Assembly: GCF_000425945.1 (NCBI RefSeq)
Contig: NZ_AUEK01000014.1
Span: 1 to 64,000 of the forward strand
Direction: 5' to 3'
Source: Candidatus Solirubrobacter pratensis
GTDB taxonomy: Bacteria; Actinomycetota; Thermoleophilia; Solirubrobacterales; Solirubrobacteraceae
Length of the DNA: 64,000 bases
Made by a program: the position numbers and the translations under genes. Below the pieces are notes generated by a model, which did not search any database, had not been told where the DNA came from, and saw only the letters and a list, made by a program, of their open reading frames with translations. Each line of letters begins with the position of its first letter. Position 1 is the stretch's first letter. Of this stretch, positions 1-7,728 are shown one piece after another.

Positions 1-2
1 GT

Positions 3-617
3 CTACTGCTCGGCGCGCCTGAAGTGCAGCACGGCGAGCTCGGTGGGGAAGACCGTGGTGCTCTTCTCGCCTTGGCGTTGGGCGCTTTCGGCGGCGATCG
101 CGAGTGCTTGTTCGTGGGTGCGGGCGAGCAGGCGGTTGAGCTTCTTGAAGGCGCGGTCGTCGAGCTCGAGCGGGGTGCGTTGGACGATCACTTCGGGGTC
201 GTCGAGCTTGCCGGCTTCCGAGGCGGCGCGCATGTCCTCGACGATCTCGGCGAGGCTCTCGCCGGAGAGCTCCTTGCGCAGGCTGGAGGGCAGCGTCTTC
301 CACTGGTCCTCGTCGAGCGTGGGGCGCGCGGTTGCGCGGTAGAAGTGCTGCAGGGCGCCGCGGCGTGGCTCGGTGCGTACGAGCTCGACGCAGTCGTAGT
401 CGCGCAACATTCGGACGTGGTAGCTCACGACGCCCAGTGGGGCGCCGAGCTCCAGGGCGAGATCACCGGGGCTGGCGACGCGCTCGCCCAGTCGCTGCAG
501 GATGCGGGCCCGCAGCGGATGGGCCAGTGCTTTCGCGATTCGTGCCTCCGATGTCTCCCCCGGCGGTCGAGTCCGGTCTTCGCCGGATGAGGACTGCGCA
601 GCGGTGAGCATGGTCAT
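3..617 (-). CDS. ArsR-type winged-helix transcriptional regulator
   Basis: Predicted 204-residue cytoplasmic DNA-binding protein. Residues ~22-90 form a winged helix-turn-helix of the ArsR type (ALAHPLRARILQRL, then LGAPLGVVSYHVRMLRDYD as recognition region). The C-terminal ~110 residues are charged, helical and contain no obvious metal-binding cysteines, so it is probably not a classical metal sensor. I chose ATG 617 because GGAG lies ~11 bases upstream; ATG 611 is an alternative and a longer start at 653 lacks support. It lies 63 bp downstream of a ring-cleaving dioxygenase on the same strand and may regulate it or be co-transcribed. The effector is unknown. Confidence 0.85.
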   Translation of the reverse strand: MTMLTAAQSSSGEDRTRPPGETSEARIAKALAHPLRARILQRLGERVASPGDLALELGAPLGVVSYHVRMLRDYDCVELVRTEPRRGALQHFYRATARPTLDEDQWKTLPSSLRKELSGESLAEIVEDMRAASEAGKLDDPEVIVQRTPLELDDRAFKKLNRLLARTHEQALAIAAESAQRQGEKSTTVFPTELAVLHFRRAEQ

Positions 618-649
618 ACGTAAGCGTACTCCCCGCACGTGATGGCGTT

Positions 650-669
650 CCACCGATTCACGTCGGTGG
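650..669. promoter_or_regulatory. Inverted repeat between dioxygenase and ArsR genes
   Basis: CCACCGA, six-base spacer, TCGGTGG: perfect 7-bp arms in the 63-bp gap between the dioxygenase stop and the ArsR start. No U-run follows, so it may be an ArsR operator or a weak terminator. The role is inferred. Confidence 0.35.
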
Positions 670-680
670 CGCGCTCGGCC

Positions 681-1613
681 TCATGAGAGTGTCGTCGACC
701 AGCCCGCGCGCGGGTCCGGCAGCGGCGTCAGGCGGGCCTCGATCCGTTCGCGCTCGGACTCCAGGAACGGCGGCAGGATCACGCGCCTGCCGAGCTCTTC
801 GACCGGACCGTCGATGAGGAAGCCGGGCTCTTCGGTGGCGAGCTCGTAGAGCACCCCGCCCGGCTCGCGGAAGTACAGCGAGTGGAAGTAGTAGCGGTCC
901 ACGAGCCCGCTGTTGGGGATGCCCGCGCGCGTGACGGCATCGATCCACGCGCTCATCTCGGCGTCGGTCGTCCCCCACGCGATGTGATGCACGGTGCCGG
1001 CGCTCTGACGGGCCCGCTCGGCGGGGGCGGGATCGAACGCGATCCAGCCGCCGCGGCGCTCGCCGCGCAGCTCGAAGGACGCATCGTCGCGCCGCTCGGC
1101 GTTCATGAGACGTTCGAGCACCGTGGCGCTCGCCCGCGGGTTCGCGCTGTAGGCGCGGACGCCCTCGAAGCCCTGCAGCGCGACGGCGGCGGGGATCTCG
1201 GGATGGTCGGCGATCAGCGCCGGATCGCTCGCCGAGGTGACGACGAGCTCGTGGCCGAGGCCCTCGGGATCCGCGAAGCGCAGCGAAGTCGCGTCGCGCT
1301 CGTGCGACACGCCCTCGGCGGTCAGCCGCGCGTCCCAGAAGCCGATCGCCTCAGGCGAGCCGACGCGCCAGACGATGCGGTGGACCATCCCGGCGCCGGC
1401 TCGGCCGGGGATCGCATGCGGGTACTCGAAGAACGTCATGTCGGCGCCGGGGTGCGCGACCTCGTCGCCGTAGAAGAGGTGGTAGACGCTCGGGTCGTCC
1501 TGGTTGACCGACTTGGCGACCAGACGGAGGCCGAGGACGCGCGTATAGAAGTCGACGTTGCGCTGGGCGTCGCCGGTGATCGCGCTGATGTGGTGGATGC
1601 CGTCGAGCTTCAT
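681..1613 (-). CDS. Ring-cleaving dioxygenase, MhqO-like (two VOC domains)
   Basis: 310-residue cytoplasmic non-heme iron/metal dioxygenase of the vicinal-oxygen-chelate fold, of the MhqA/MhqO type that opens hydroquinone- or catechol-like rings. The N-terminal VOC module begins LDGIHHISAITGDAQRNVDFY and carries the first His ligand; the second module begins GTVHHIAWGTTDAE and ends in the family motif FREPGGVLYELATEEPGF with the Glu ligand. ATG 1613 is used because GAGG lies about 13 bases upstream; the longer start has no ribosome site. A consensus-like promoter and a palindromic operator lie immediately upstream, shared with the divergent MBL gene. The true substrate is unknown. Confidence 0.88.
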   Translation of the reverse strand: MKLDGIHHISAITGDAQRNVDFYTRVLGLRLVAKSVNQDDPSVYHLFYGDEVAHPGADMTFFEYPHAIPGRAGAGMVHRIVWRVGSPEAIGFWDARLTAEGVSHERDATSLRFADPEGLGHELVVTSASDPALIADHPEIPAAVALQGFEGVRAYSANPRASATVLERLMNAERRDDASFELRGERRGGWIAFDPAPAERARQSAGTVHHIAWGTTDAEMSAWIDAVTRAGIPNSGLVDRYYFHSLYFREPGGVLYELATEEPGFLIDGPVEELGRRVILPPFLESERERIEARLTPLPDPRAGWSTTLS

Positions 1614-1642
1614 GTCGAGTCCCTCGGGTAGTTGTGTGAGCA

Positions 1643-1671
1643 ATCATATCTCACGCTCGGGCACTTGACAA
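1643..1671 (-). promoter_or_regulatory. Sigma-70-type promoter for the dioxygenase
   Basis: Read on the minus strand: -35 TTGTCA (1666-1671), 17-bp spacer, -10 TATGAT (1643-1648). This is the best consensus match I saw in the window. Transcription would begin near 1636, giving a ~20-base leader before ATG 1613. Confidence 0.7.
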
Positions 1672-1686
1672 CCTAATATCATTAGG
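1672..1686. promoter_or_regulatory. Palindromic operator, site 1
   Basis: CCTAATATCATTAGG: perfect 6-bp arms around ATC, abutting the -35 box of the dioxygenase promoter. A nearly identical site lies 21 bp away. The TetR protein encoded at 2374-2958 is a plausible ligand; an unlinked MarR-type repressor is equally possible. Confidence 0.6.
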
Positions 1687-1692
1687 CAAGGA

Positions 1693-1707
1693 CCTAATGC
1701 GAGTAGG
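1693..1707. promoter_or_regulatory. Palindromic operator, site 2
   Basis: CCTAATGCGAGTAGG repeats site 1 with one arm mismatch. It is exactly 21 bp (two helical turns) downstream of site 1 and overlaps the ribosome-binding region of the MBL gene. The phasing suggests two dimers binding one DNA face. Confidence 0.5.
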
Positions 1708-1714
1708 AGCGACC

Positions 1715-2374
1715 ATGCGCACGACCCAGATCACCGAGAACCTGATCCAGCTCACCCGCACCGGCTTCGTGAACGCGTACCTCGTCCGCGAGGACGACGG
1801 CTTCACGCTCGTGGACACGACGCTCAAGGGCGGCGCCGGCGAGCTGATCGCGGCGGCGCGGCTGGCGGGGGGCGACATCCGCCGGATCGCGCTGACGCAC
1901 GGACACGGCGATCACGTCGGCTCGCTGGATGCGCTCGAGGACGCGCTCGGCGTCGAGGTCCTCATGCCCGAGACCGACGCCCGCATCCACGCCGGCGAGA
2001 CGCCCTACGAGGGCAGGCTCAAGGGCAGCTGGCCGAAGATCGCCACGGTCCCGGACGTGCGGCTGCGCCCGGGGGACATGATCGGGAGCCTCGAGGTCCT
2101 CGCGTCGCGCGGCCACACCCCCGGCCACGTCTCGTTCCTCGACACGCGCGACCGGGCGCTGATCGCCGGCGACGCCTTCTCGACGCTGGGCGGCGTCAGC
2201 TCGGCGGGCAAGATGAACTGGCGCTTCCCGCTCGTCGCCTTCGCCACCTGGGACCGCGCCAAAGCGCACGAGTCGGCCCGCTCGCTGCTCGCCCGCAACC
2301 CGTCGCTGCTCGCCGCCGGACACGGGAAGGTCGTCAAGGACCCGGGCGCGGCGATGGGCAAGGCGCTGCGCTGA
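1715..2374 (+). CDS. MBL-fold metallo-hydrolase
   Basis: 219-residue metallo-beta-lactamase-fold hydrolase. The metal-binding signature THGHGDHVGS is intact, followed by GHTPGHVSFL and IAGDAF, which supply the remaining His and bridging Asp ligands of a dinuclear site; AGHGKVV near the end gives the last His. No signal peptide. ATG 1715 is preferred over 1697 because AGGAG sits just upstream of it. The stop overlaps the TetR start (TGATG), so the two genes are translationally coupled. Such enzymes often hydrolyse thioesters, lactones or glutathione adducts; a role in detoxifying quinone or aromatic intermediates is inferred from the divergent dioxygenase. Confidence 0.85.
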   Translation: MRTTQITENLIQLTRTGFVNAYLVREDDGFTLVDTTLKGGAGELIAAARLAGGDIRRIALTHGHGDHVGSLDALEDALGVEVLMPETDARIHAGETPYEGRLKGSWPKIATVPDVRLRPGDMIGSLEVLASRGHTPGHVSFLDTRDRALIAGDAFSTLGGVSSAGKMNWRFPLVAFATWDRAKAHESARSLLARNPSLLAAGHGKVVKDPGAAMGKALR

Positions 2375-2958
2375 TGGTACGGGCCGGGCTCGATCCCGAC
2401 GCGGTCGTCTCCGCCGCGGCGCGGATCGCCGATGCCGAAGGGCTCGAGGCCGTCACGCTGGCGCGGCTGGCCGGCGAGCTCGGCGTGCGCACGCCTTCGC
2501 TGTACTCGCACGTCGCGGGGCTCGACGATCTCCGGCGCCGGCTGTCGGTCCGCGGCGCGCGGGAGCTGGCGGACGCGATGCAGGAGGCGGCCGCGGGGCG
2601 CTCGCGCCGGGACGCGCTGCACGCCGTCGCGAGCGCGTATCGCGAGTACGCGCGTACGCATCCCGGGACCTACCAGGCGCTGCAGCGGTCGGCCGACCTT
2701 CGCGACGACGACGCCGCCGCCCGTGCGGTGCGGGTCGTCACGGCGATCCTCGCCGGGTACGGCCTCGAGGGCGACGACGCGATCCACGCCACGCGCGCCG
2801 TTCGCGCCGCCCTGCACGGGTTCGCCGCGCTCGCGGCCGGCGGAGGCTTCGGCATCGCGCTCTCGGTCGACGAGACGTTCGAGCGCCTCGTCGACCTGCT
2901 CGACCGCGGGCTTCAGGGCGCGAGCTCGGCGTCCTCAGGCGTCGGCGGCGTGCCGTAG
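2374..2958 (+). CDS. TetR-family regulator (WHG-type C-terminus)
   Basis: 194-residue repressor. The N-terminal helix-turn-helix (residues ~8-50) includes EAVTLARLAGELGVRTPSLY and the typical SLYSHVAGLDDL recognition turn. The ligand-binding half resembles TetR_C_33/WHG proteins (YREYARTHPGTYQAL). It starts inside the MBL stop codon and is the natural candidate to bind the tandem CCTAAT/ATTAGG palindromes upstream of the MBL gene, controlling both divergent units. Its 3' end overlaps the convergent VOC dioxygenase by 46 bp. The ligand is unknown. Confidence 0.87.
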   Translation: MVRAGLDPDAVVSAAARIADAEGLEAVTLARLAGELGVRTPSLYSHVAGLDDLRRRLSVRGARELADAMQEAAAGRSRRDALHAVASAYREYARTHPGTYQALQRSADLRDDDAAARAVRVVTAILAGYGLEGDDAIHATRAVRAALHGFAALAAGGGFGIALSVDETFERLVDLLDRGLQGASSASSGVGGVP

Positions 2959-3833
2959 TAGTGGAAGCTCGGGACGGTCCGCACGCCCCAGAACTGGCCT
3001 CGCGCCCGCTCGGCCTCGCTCCAGATGACCGGCTGCTGCTCGGGGTCGTACACCATGTAGCCGCCGGTCGTGACCTCGATCCGGTTGCCGCCCGGCTCGA
3101 AGCCGTACAGGAAGAACCCCTGCGCGACGCCGTGCTTGGACGGCGCCGCCTCGATCGGTACGCCGGCGTCCACGAACAGATCGGCGGCGCGCAGGCACTC
3201 CTCGCGCGTGTCGACCCAGAACGCGAGGTGGTGCAGGCGCCCGCCGGCCTCGCGCGCGTCGTGCACGTAGATCAGCTCGTGCGCGGCGGTCGTCAGGCTC
3301 AACCAGGCGCCGGTCTCGCGCCCGTCGTCGAGGACGATGCCCTCGTAGTGGCGATAGCCGAGCACGTCGCACGCGAACTCGCGGCACGCGCGCACGTCGC
3401 AGGCCAGCAGGTTCACGTGGTCCAGGCGCTTCACGCACGCGCCGCGGCCCGTATAGCGCTGCGGCTGATTGCGCCAGGACGGCTTCAGGTGCTCGGGCGC
3501 GACGTAGCGCTCGGTCTCGTGGTAGAGCCGGAACTCGTGGCCGTCGGGATCGGCGAAGCGGTACATGCCGTCCTCCCAGCGCCCGCCGGGGATCGCCAGC
3601 GCGTGGCGCTCGAGCGACTCCTGGTCCCACGCGCGCAGGCCCATCCACGCGAGACCGGGCGCGGGCGCCTCGGTGAGGATCAGCGAGTAGCGCTGGTAGT
3701 CGCCCCAGCCGCGCAGGAAGGCCGACTGCCCGGCCTGGCTCTCGATCTCCATCCCGAGGACGTCGTGGAAGAACGCCAGGCTCGCCTCGGGCTTCGGCGT
3801 GAGCAGCTCGACGGGGCCGAGGTGCGCGATCAT
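2913..3833 (-). CDS. Type I extradiol (VOC) dioxygenase, catechol 2,3-dioxygenase-like
   Basis: 306-residue two-domain VOC dioxygenase. Domain 1 (residues ~1-130) begins MIAHLGPVELLTPKPEASL, domain 2 (~140-290) begins VKRLDHVNLLACDVRACREF. The Fe(II) ligands of the active domain are visible as LDHVN, GRLHHLAFW and GGNRIEV (His, His, Glu), the classical 2-His-1-Glu set; the metal-dependent opening of a dihydroxylated ring is the expected reaction. ATG 3833 overlaps the stop of the upstream RraA-like gene (ATGA). It is the last gene of a five-gene operon whose other members resemble meta-cleavage downstream enzymes. Confidence 0.88.
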   Translation of the reverse strand: MIAHLGPVELLTPKPEASLAFFHDVLGMEIESQAGQSAFLRGWGDYQRYSLILTEAPAPGLAWMGLRAWDQESLERHALAIPGGRWEDGMYRFADPDGHEFRLYHETERYVAPEHLKPSWRNQPQRYTGRGACVKRLDHVNLLACDVRACREFACDVLGYRHYEGIVLDDGRETGAWLSLTTAAHELIYVHDAREAGGRLHHLAFWVDTREECLRAADLFVDAGVPIEAAPSKHGVAQGFFLYGFEPGGNRIEVTTGGYMVYDPEQQPVIWSEAERARGQFWGVRTVPSFHYYGTPPTPEDAELAP

Positions 3834-4411
3834 CGCCCGAGCCCGTCCAGGTCGTACGAGAACGCGCCGGCCTGCAGCCGCTCGCGCTTCACACGCTCCT
3901 TCTGTAGCCGCGCCAGCGCCGCCTCGCGCACCGCGTCCGCGCGCTCGGCGGCCACCACGCACGCGCCGTCGCGATCGAGCACGACGACGTCGCCGGGCCG
4001 GATCAGCGCGCCGCCGACCTCCACCGGGACGTCCAGCTCCCCGGGCTCGTCCTTCCCCGCCCCGCGCACGCGCGCCCAGCGCGCCCACACGGGCATGCCG
4101 AGCTCCTCGACGTCGCGCACCGCCGCGTCGACCAGGACGGCGACGGCGCCGTGCACGCGGGCCTGCGTGGCGAGCAGGTCGCCGAGCAGCGCCACCGGCT
4201 CAGGCAGCGGCATCGTGAGGACCAGCACCTCGCCCGGCCGCAGCCGCTTCATCGCCGCGTGCACGGCGAGGTTGTCGCCCTGCCCGCAGCGCACCGTCCG
4301 CGCGGGGCCGGCGACCGGGGCCTCGCCGCGCACCTCGAAGGAGACGTCGATCAGCCCTTCGCGTCCTGCGGCCTCGTACACCGTGGCCACGCCCAGCTCG
4401 GCGAACGTCAC
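3830..4411 (-). CDS. RraA-family aldolase/decarboxylase, CHA aldolase (GalC/LigK)-like
   Basis: 193-residue protein of the RraA-like fold. Family members of this length with the motif LLGDLLATQARVHG followed by DAAVRDVEELG are class II pyruvate aldolases such as 4-carboxy-4-hydroxy-2-oxoadipate aldolase, which make pyruvate plus oxaloacetate; the Asp and the Arg-Asp pair bind the divalent metal and substrate. GQGDNLAVHAA is also typical. GTG 4411 is chosen because it overlaps the stop of the PIG-L gene (GTGA). Its placement next to a GalB-like hydratase and an extradiol dioxygenase supports the aldolase reading over an RNase E inhibitor role. Confidence 0.78.
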   Translation of the reverse strand: MTFAELGVATVYEAAGREGLIDVSFEVRGEAPVAGPARTVRCGQGDNLAVHAAMKRLRPGEVLVLTMPLPEPVALLGDLLATQARVHGAVAVLVDAAVRDVEELGMPVWARWARVRGAGKDEPGELDVPVEVGGALIRPGDVVVLDRDGACVVAAERADAVREAALARLQKERVKRERLQAGAFSYDLDGLGR

Positions 4412-5106
4412 AGCCGGTCCACCACCTGCGGGAGCACGCGCTGGAACGCCTCCGCGTAGCGCACCTCGCTGCGCCCCGACGCCCGCCGCGCGTGGTTGCC
4501 GCGCTGCTCGGCGCGTTGCGCGTAGTAGGTCTGGAGGTACTTCTGCGCCTCCATCGCGGCCATCGCCTCGACCTTCGCGTCGAACACCGACGTGATGTCG
4601 ACGAACGTCGTGGGGGTGAAGTTGCACAGCTCGGGCTGGTGCGGCTCGAACAGGAACAGCTGCGGCGGCGTGATCGACGGGAACGCGCTCGCCACGCCGG
4701 CGCCGGCGGCGAGCGAGCGTGCCCGCTGCACCACCGCGTAGGCGACAGGGTGGTCCGGGTTGAACGGGTCGGTGTCGGTGTGCGTGATCAGCACGGCGGG
4801 CGCGTATTCGCGGATCTCGTCCACGACCTGCACCAGCCGCTCGGGACCGACCTCGAGCGGGTAGTCGCCGAAATCGAGCGCACGGAACTCGGCGCCGAGC
4901 GCCGACGCCGCCTTCTCGGCCTCCGCGTGCCGGACCTGCTTGACGTTCTCGATCGTCTGCCCCTCGGCCTTCCACAGCTCGCCGGACTCGCCGCGCTCGC
5001 CGTAGGACAGGGCGATCACGCGCGCCTCGTCGGCCAGCGCGACCGCGCCGCCGGCGCGCCAGACGAAGTCGGCCGAGTGCGCGCCGATCACGAGCACGCG
5101 GCTCAT
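4408..5106 (-). CDS. PIG-L superfamily protein, possible 4-oxalomesaconate hydratase (GalB-like)
   Basis: 232-residue protein of the PIG-L/LmbE fold. The usual metal motif AHPDDE is replaced by AHSADFVWRAGG, and the second metal region reads FNPDHPVAY. This variant motif is what I associate with GalB-type 4-oxalomesaconate hydratases rather than sugar deacetylases. ATG 5106 overlaps the upstream stop (ATGA) and its own stop overlaps the aldolase start (GTGA). In the gallate/protocatechuate 4,5-pathway, GalB hydrates the product of ring opening before GalC cleaves it, matching the gene order. A sugar or thiol-conjugate deacetylase remains possible. Confidence 0.65.
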   Translation of the reverse strand: MSRVLVIGAHSADFVWRAGGAVALADEARVIALSYGERGESGELWKAEGQTIENVKQVRHAEAEKAASALGAEFRALDFGDYPLEVGPERLVQVVDEIREYAPAVLITHTDTDPFNPDHPVAYAVVQRARSLAAGAGVASAFPSITPPQLFLFEPHQPELCNFTPTTFVDITSVFDAKVEAMAAMEAQKYLQTYYAQRAEQRGNHARRASGRSEVRYAEAFQRVLPQVVDRL

Positions 5107-6005
5107 CCGGCCAGCCTCGTGCTGTTGACCACCGTCATCGTGCGGATCTCCTGTTCGCTGAAGCCGCCCTCGAGCAGCCGGTCGGCGAACAGTGCGAGGC
5201 CGTCCTCGACCGGCGGGTTCGCAGGCTGGCCGAGATCGGTCGAGAGCAGGTTGCGCTTCGCGCCCGTGGCGCGGATCCCGTCGTAGACGACCTCCCACGG
5301 GCACTTCCCGGTATGGGGCGTCGTGAAGCAGCGCTCGAGCCAGGCGCCGCGCTCGGCCAGCGCCACCTGGTCGCCGATCGAGAGCGACTGCGACGGGAAC
5401 TCGGGGTGGGTGATGACGACGTCGTGCACTCCGGCGCCGAGCGCCGCGTCGACCACCGCGAAGATCTCGTCGCGACCGAGGTGGCCGGTGGCGAGCACGA
5501 GGCCGTGCCTGGCCACGACGCCGAGCACGTCCAGCAGCGCGGGCAGCGGAGCGCCCCGCTCGTCGAGCACCGGCACCTTCGGCACCGGCAGTCCGGCCTC
5601 GCGCAGGTCCTCCTGGATCCGCACCCACATCGGCACGTGGGGCCCGTCGTGGCGGCCGGTCTCGTTGACCGCGTCGACCGTGGGCAGCCACACGATACGC
5701 GCGCCTTCGCGGGCGGCGATCTCGACGGCGAGCGGGTTCAGGCCGCCGACCGCCGCGTTCAGGGTGAGCGCGCCGACCGCGCGCACCTCGGGGACGACGC
5801 GTGAGACCACCCGCGCGCGCTCGGCGGTCGACGTGTAGTGCGACTTCAAGCCGAAGCCGGCGAGGCCGAGCGCGCGGAAGCGCTCCGCCAGCGTGACGTC
5901 GTCGACGATCCGGCCGACCACGTCCGGATCGACGTGGATGTGCAGGTCATACGCGCCGCGGACGAGCTCTCTCGCCAGCGCCGAGGGAGTCTGGAGAGGC
6001 GACAA
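5103..6005 (-). CDS. DUF6282 amidohydrolase-like protein
   Basis: About 300 residues with an amidohydrolase-like barrel: YDLHIHVDPD near the N-terminus supplies an HxH metal motif, VLATGHLGRDE and VVITHPEFPSQS further His residues, and LLSTDLGQPANPP the late Asp. It resembles DUF6282 proteins, whose reaction is unknown; amidohydrolase-fold enzymes such as LigJ hydrate ring-cleavage products. The start is uncertain: TTG 6005 has no ribosome site, while an in-frame CTG at 6053 overlaps the upstream TGA (CTGATC). No ATG or GTG exists in this stretch. The 3' end overlaps the PIG-L start by 4 bp. Confidence 0.72.
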   Translation of the reverse strand: MSPLQTPSALARELVRGAYDLHIHVDPDVVGRIVDDVTLAERFRALGLAGFGLKSHYTSTAERARVVSRVVPEVRAVGALTLNAAVGGLNPLAVEIAAREGARIVWLPTVDAVNETGRHDGPHVPMWVRIQEDLREAGLPVPKVPVLDERGAPLPALLDVLGVVARHGLVLATGHLGRDEIFAVVDAALGAGVHDVVITHPEFPSQSLSIGDQVALAERGAWLERCFTTPHTGKCPWEVVYDGIRATGAKRNLLSTDLGQPANPPVEDGLALFADRLLEGGFSEQEIRTMTVVNSTRLAG

Positions 6006-6049
6006 GGTTGTCGACGATACGCGAGCTTCGCGGTCCTCGATGCGTCCGA

Positions 6050-7663
6050 TCAGGGGTCGAAGGTCTCGTCCTGAGCGACCTCGACGGCGAGCAGCAGCGG
6101 CGCGCGGCGGTCGGCGAGCCGCGGCAGATGCGCGTCGAGCTGCTCGAGCAGCGCGTCGTGGCCGGCGACCATGACCGCTTCGCATCCCTGGGCGCGCGCC
6201 ATCGCGGGGATGTCGACGTCGACGCCCGGCCATGGGCCGGGCGCGCCGCTGCGCTCGGCCAGGCGATCCATGATCGCGTAGCCGCCGTTGACGAGCACGA
6301 CGAACAGCGCGCCGACGTCGTAGCGCGCGGCGGTCCAGAGTCCGAGGATCTGGTACAGCGAGGCGCCGTCGCCGAGGACGGCGAGCACCGGCCGGTCGGG
6401 GCGCGCCATCCGCAGCCCGACCGCCGCCGGCAGGCCGAAGCCGAGCAGGCCCATCGCGCTGATGAAGCCCAGCGGCGCGGTCGCGGGGATGCGCGCGTTC
6501 AGCTCGGGGCGGCTCGACGGCGTCTCCTCGACCAGGATCGCGTCGCGCGGGAGCCGGTCGGCGAGCGCCTGCAGGACGTGGCCGGCGCGCAGCGGCTCCC
6601 CCGGGGCCGGCGGCTCGGGGCGCTGGATCGGGGCCGCGGCGAGCTCGCGCGGCTCGACCGCGCCGGCAAGCGCCGCGCACGTCGCCGCCGGGTCGCCGAG
6701 CACGGAGAGCTCCGCCGGGCTGCGATGCGCCTCGCCGGCGTCCTGCGTGATCACGGCGATGCGCGTGCCCTCGCGGACGAGCGGGCCGGCGTCGTACGGG
6801 TACTGGCGCAGTGCGCCGGTCCCGACCACCAGCACGAGGTCGTGCGCGGCGAGCGCCGCGCGCAGCCGGGCGCGGCGGGACGGGAGGTGGCCGGCGAACT
6901 GCGGGTGATCCTGCGGGAAGCCGGCGAAGCCACCGAACGGCTCCTGCCACACCGGGCAGCCCAGGCGCTCGGCCAGCGCGACGAGCGAGGTCCACTCGGC
7001 GCCGGCGCCGGCGACGATCGCCGGCGACTCGGCCTCGTCGATCAGCGCGGACAGCTCGTCCACGGCGCGCGGATCGGCGGCGGCGGAGCGCAGGACGCGC
7101 TGCGGCCCGAACGTCTCGTGCGGCTCGCCGGCGGGCTCGAGCCAGTCGTCCATCGGCACGATCACGACGGCCGGTCCGCGCGCGGTGACCGCCTCGTGGT
7201 AGGCGCGCACGATCGTCCCCGGCACGTCCTGCGCGCGCACCGGCTGGTCGACCCACACGGGGTAGTCGCCCGCGAGCCGCTCGAGCCGGCCGGCGAGGAA
7301 CGGGTCCAGCGCGAGGTGGCGGCGGTCCTGCTGGCCGACCACGACGACCAGCGGCGCGCGGTTCGCGCGTGCGTTGGCGAGCGCCGCGACCGCGTTGCCC
7401 AGGCCGGGCGTCGAGTGCAGCAGCACCAGCGCGGGCTCGCCGCGGCCGAGCGCGTGGCCGGCCGCGACGCCGACCACCGAGCCCTCGTGCAGCGCGAGCA
7501 CGAAGCGGAGGTCCTCGGGGAGCCCGGACAGGAACGGCACCTCGGTCGAGCCGGGGTTGGAGAAGATCGTCGTCATCCCCAGCCGCCGGAGTACGTCGAA
7601 CGTCGCCTCGCGCACGGTCGCGAACCTGCGCGCGGGCCGGGCGGTCGTGTCTTCGAGGGTCAC
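6050..7663 (-). CDS. ThDP-dependent decarboxylase, benzoylformate decarboxylase-like
   Basis: 537-residue thiamine-diphosphate enzyme with the three classical domains: PYR-type (residues ~15-180, FSNPGSTEVPFL and LHEGSVVGVAAG), central (~195-325) and PP-type (~370-520). The ThDP/Mg motif starts GDGASLYQILGLWTA; its distal end reads VNGGYAIMD, so the usual NN is NG. The Ser of NPGS and the His of LHEG match benzoylformate decarboxylase. It should decarboxylate an aromatic 2-oxo acid to an aldehyde, but the substrate is not proven. GTG 7663 starts the operon that continues through DUF6282, PIG-L, RraA and VOC genes. Confidence 0.85.
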   Translation of the reverse strand: MTLEDTTARPARRFATVREATFDVLRRLGMTTIFSNPGSTEVPFLSGLPEDLRFVLALHEGSVVGVAAGHALGRGEPALVLLHSTPGLGNAVAALANARANRAPLVVVVGQQDRRHLALDPFLAGRLERLAGDYPVWVDQPVRAQDVPGTIVRAYHEAVTARGPAVVIVPMDDWLEPAGEPHETFGPQRVLRSAAADPRAVDELSALIDEAESPAIVAGAGAEWTSLVALAERLGCPVWQEPFGGFAGFPQDHPQFAGHLPSRRARLRAALAAHDLVLVVGTGALRQYPYDAGPLVREGTRIAVITQDAGEAHRSPAELSVLGDPAATCAALAGAVEPRELAAAPIQRPEPPAPGEPLRAGHVLQALADRLPRDAILVEETPSSRPELNARIPATAPLGFISAMGLLGFGLPAAVGLRMARPDRPVLAVLGDGASLYQILGLWTAARYDVGALFVVLVNGGYAIMDRLAERSGAPGPWPGVDVDIPAMARAQGCEAVMVAGHDALLEQLDAHLPRLADRRAPLLLAVEVAQDETFDP

Positions 7664-7665
7664 GC

Positions 7666-7678
7666 GGGTAGCCTACCC
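7666..7678. promoter_or_regulatory. Palindrome upstream of the decarboxylase operon
   Basis: GGGTAGCCTACCC has perfect 6-bp arms around one base and ends 3 bp before the GTG start of the five-gene operon. It probably controls initiation or translation, as an operator or a small hairpin over the start. The regulator is unknown. Confidence 0.45.
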
Positions 7679-7728
7679 AGCAAACGTCAGGTCTTTTCCC
7701 GCTCAGCGCGGACGCCTGGACGCGCGGA

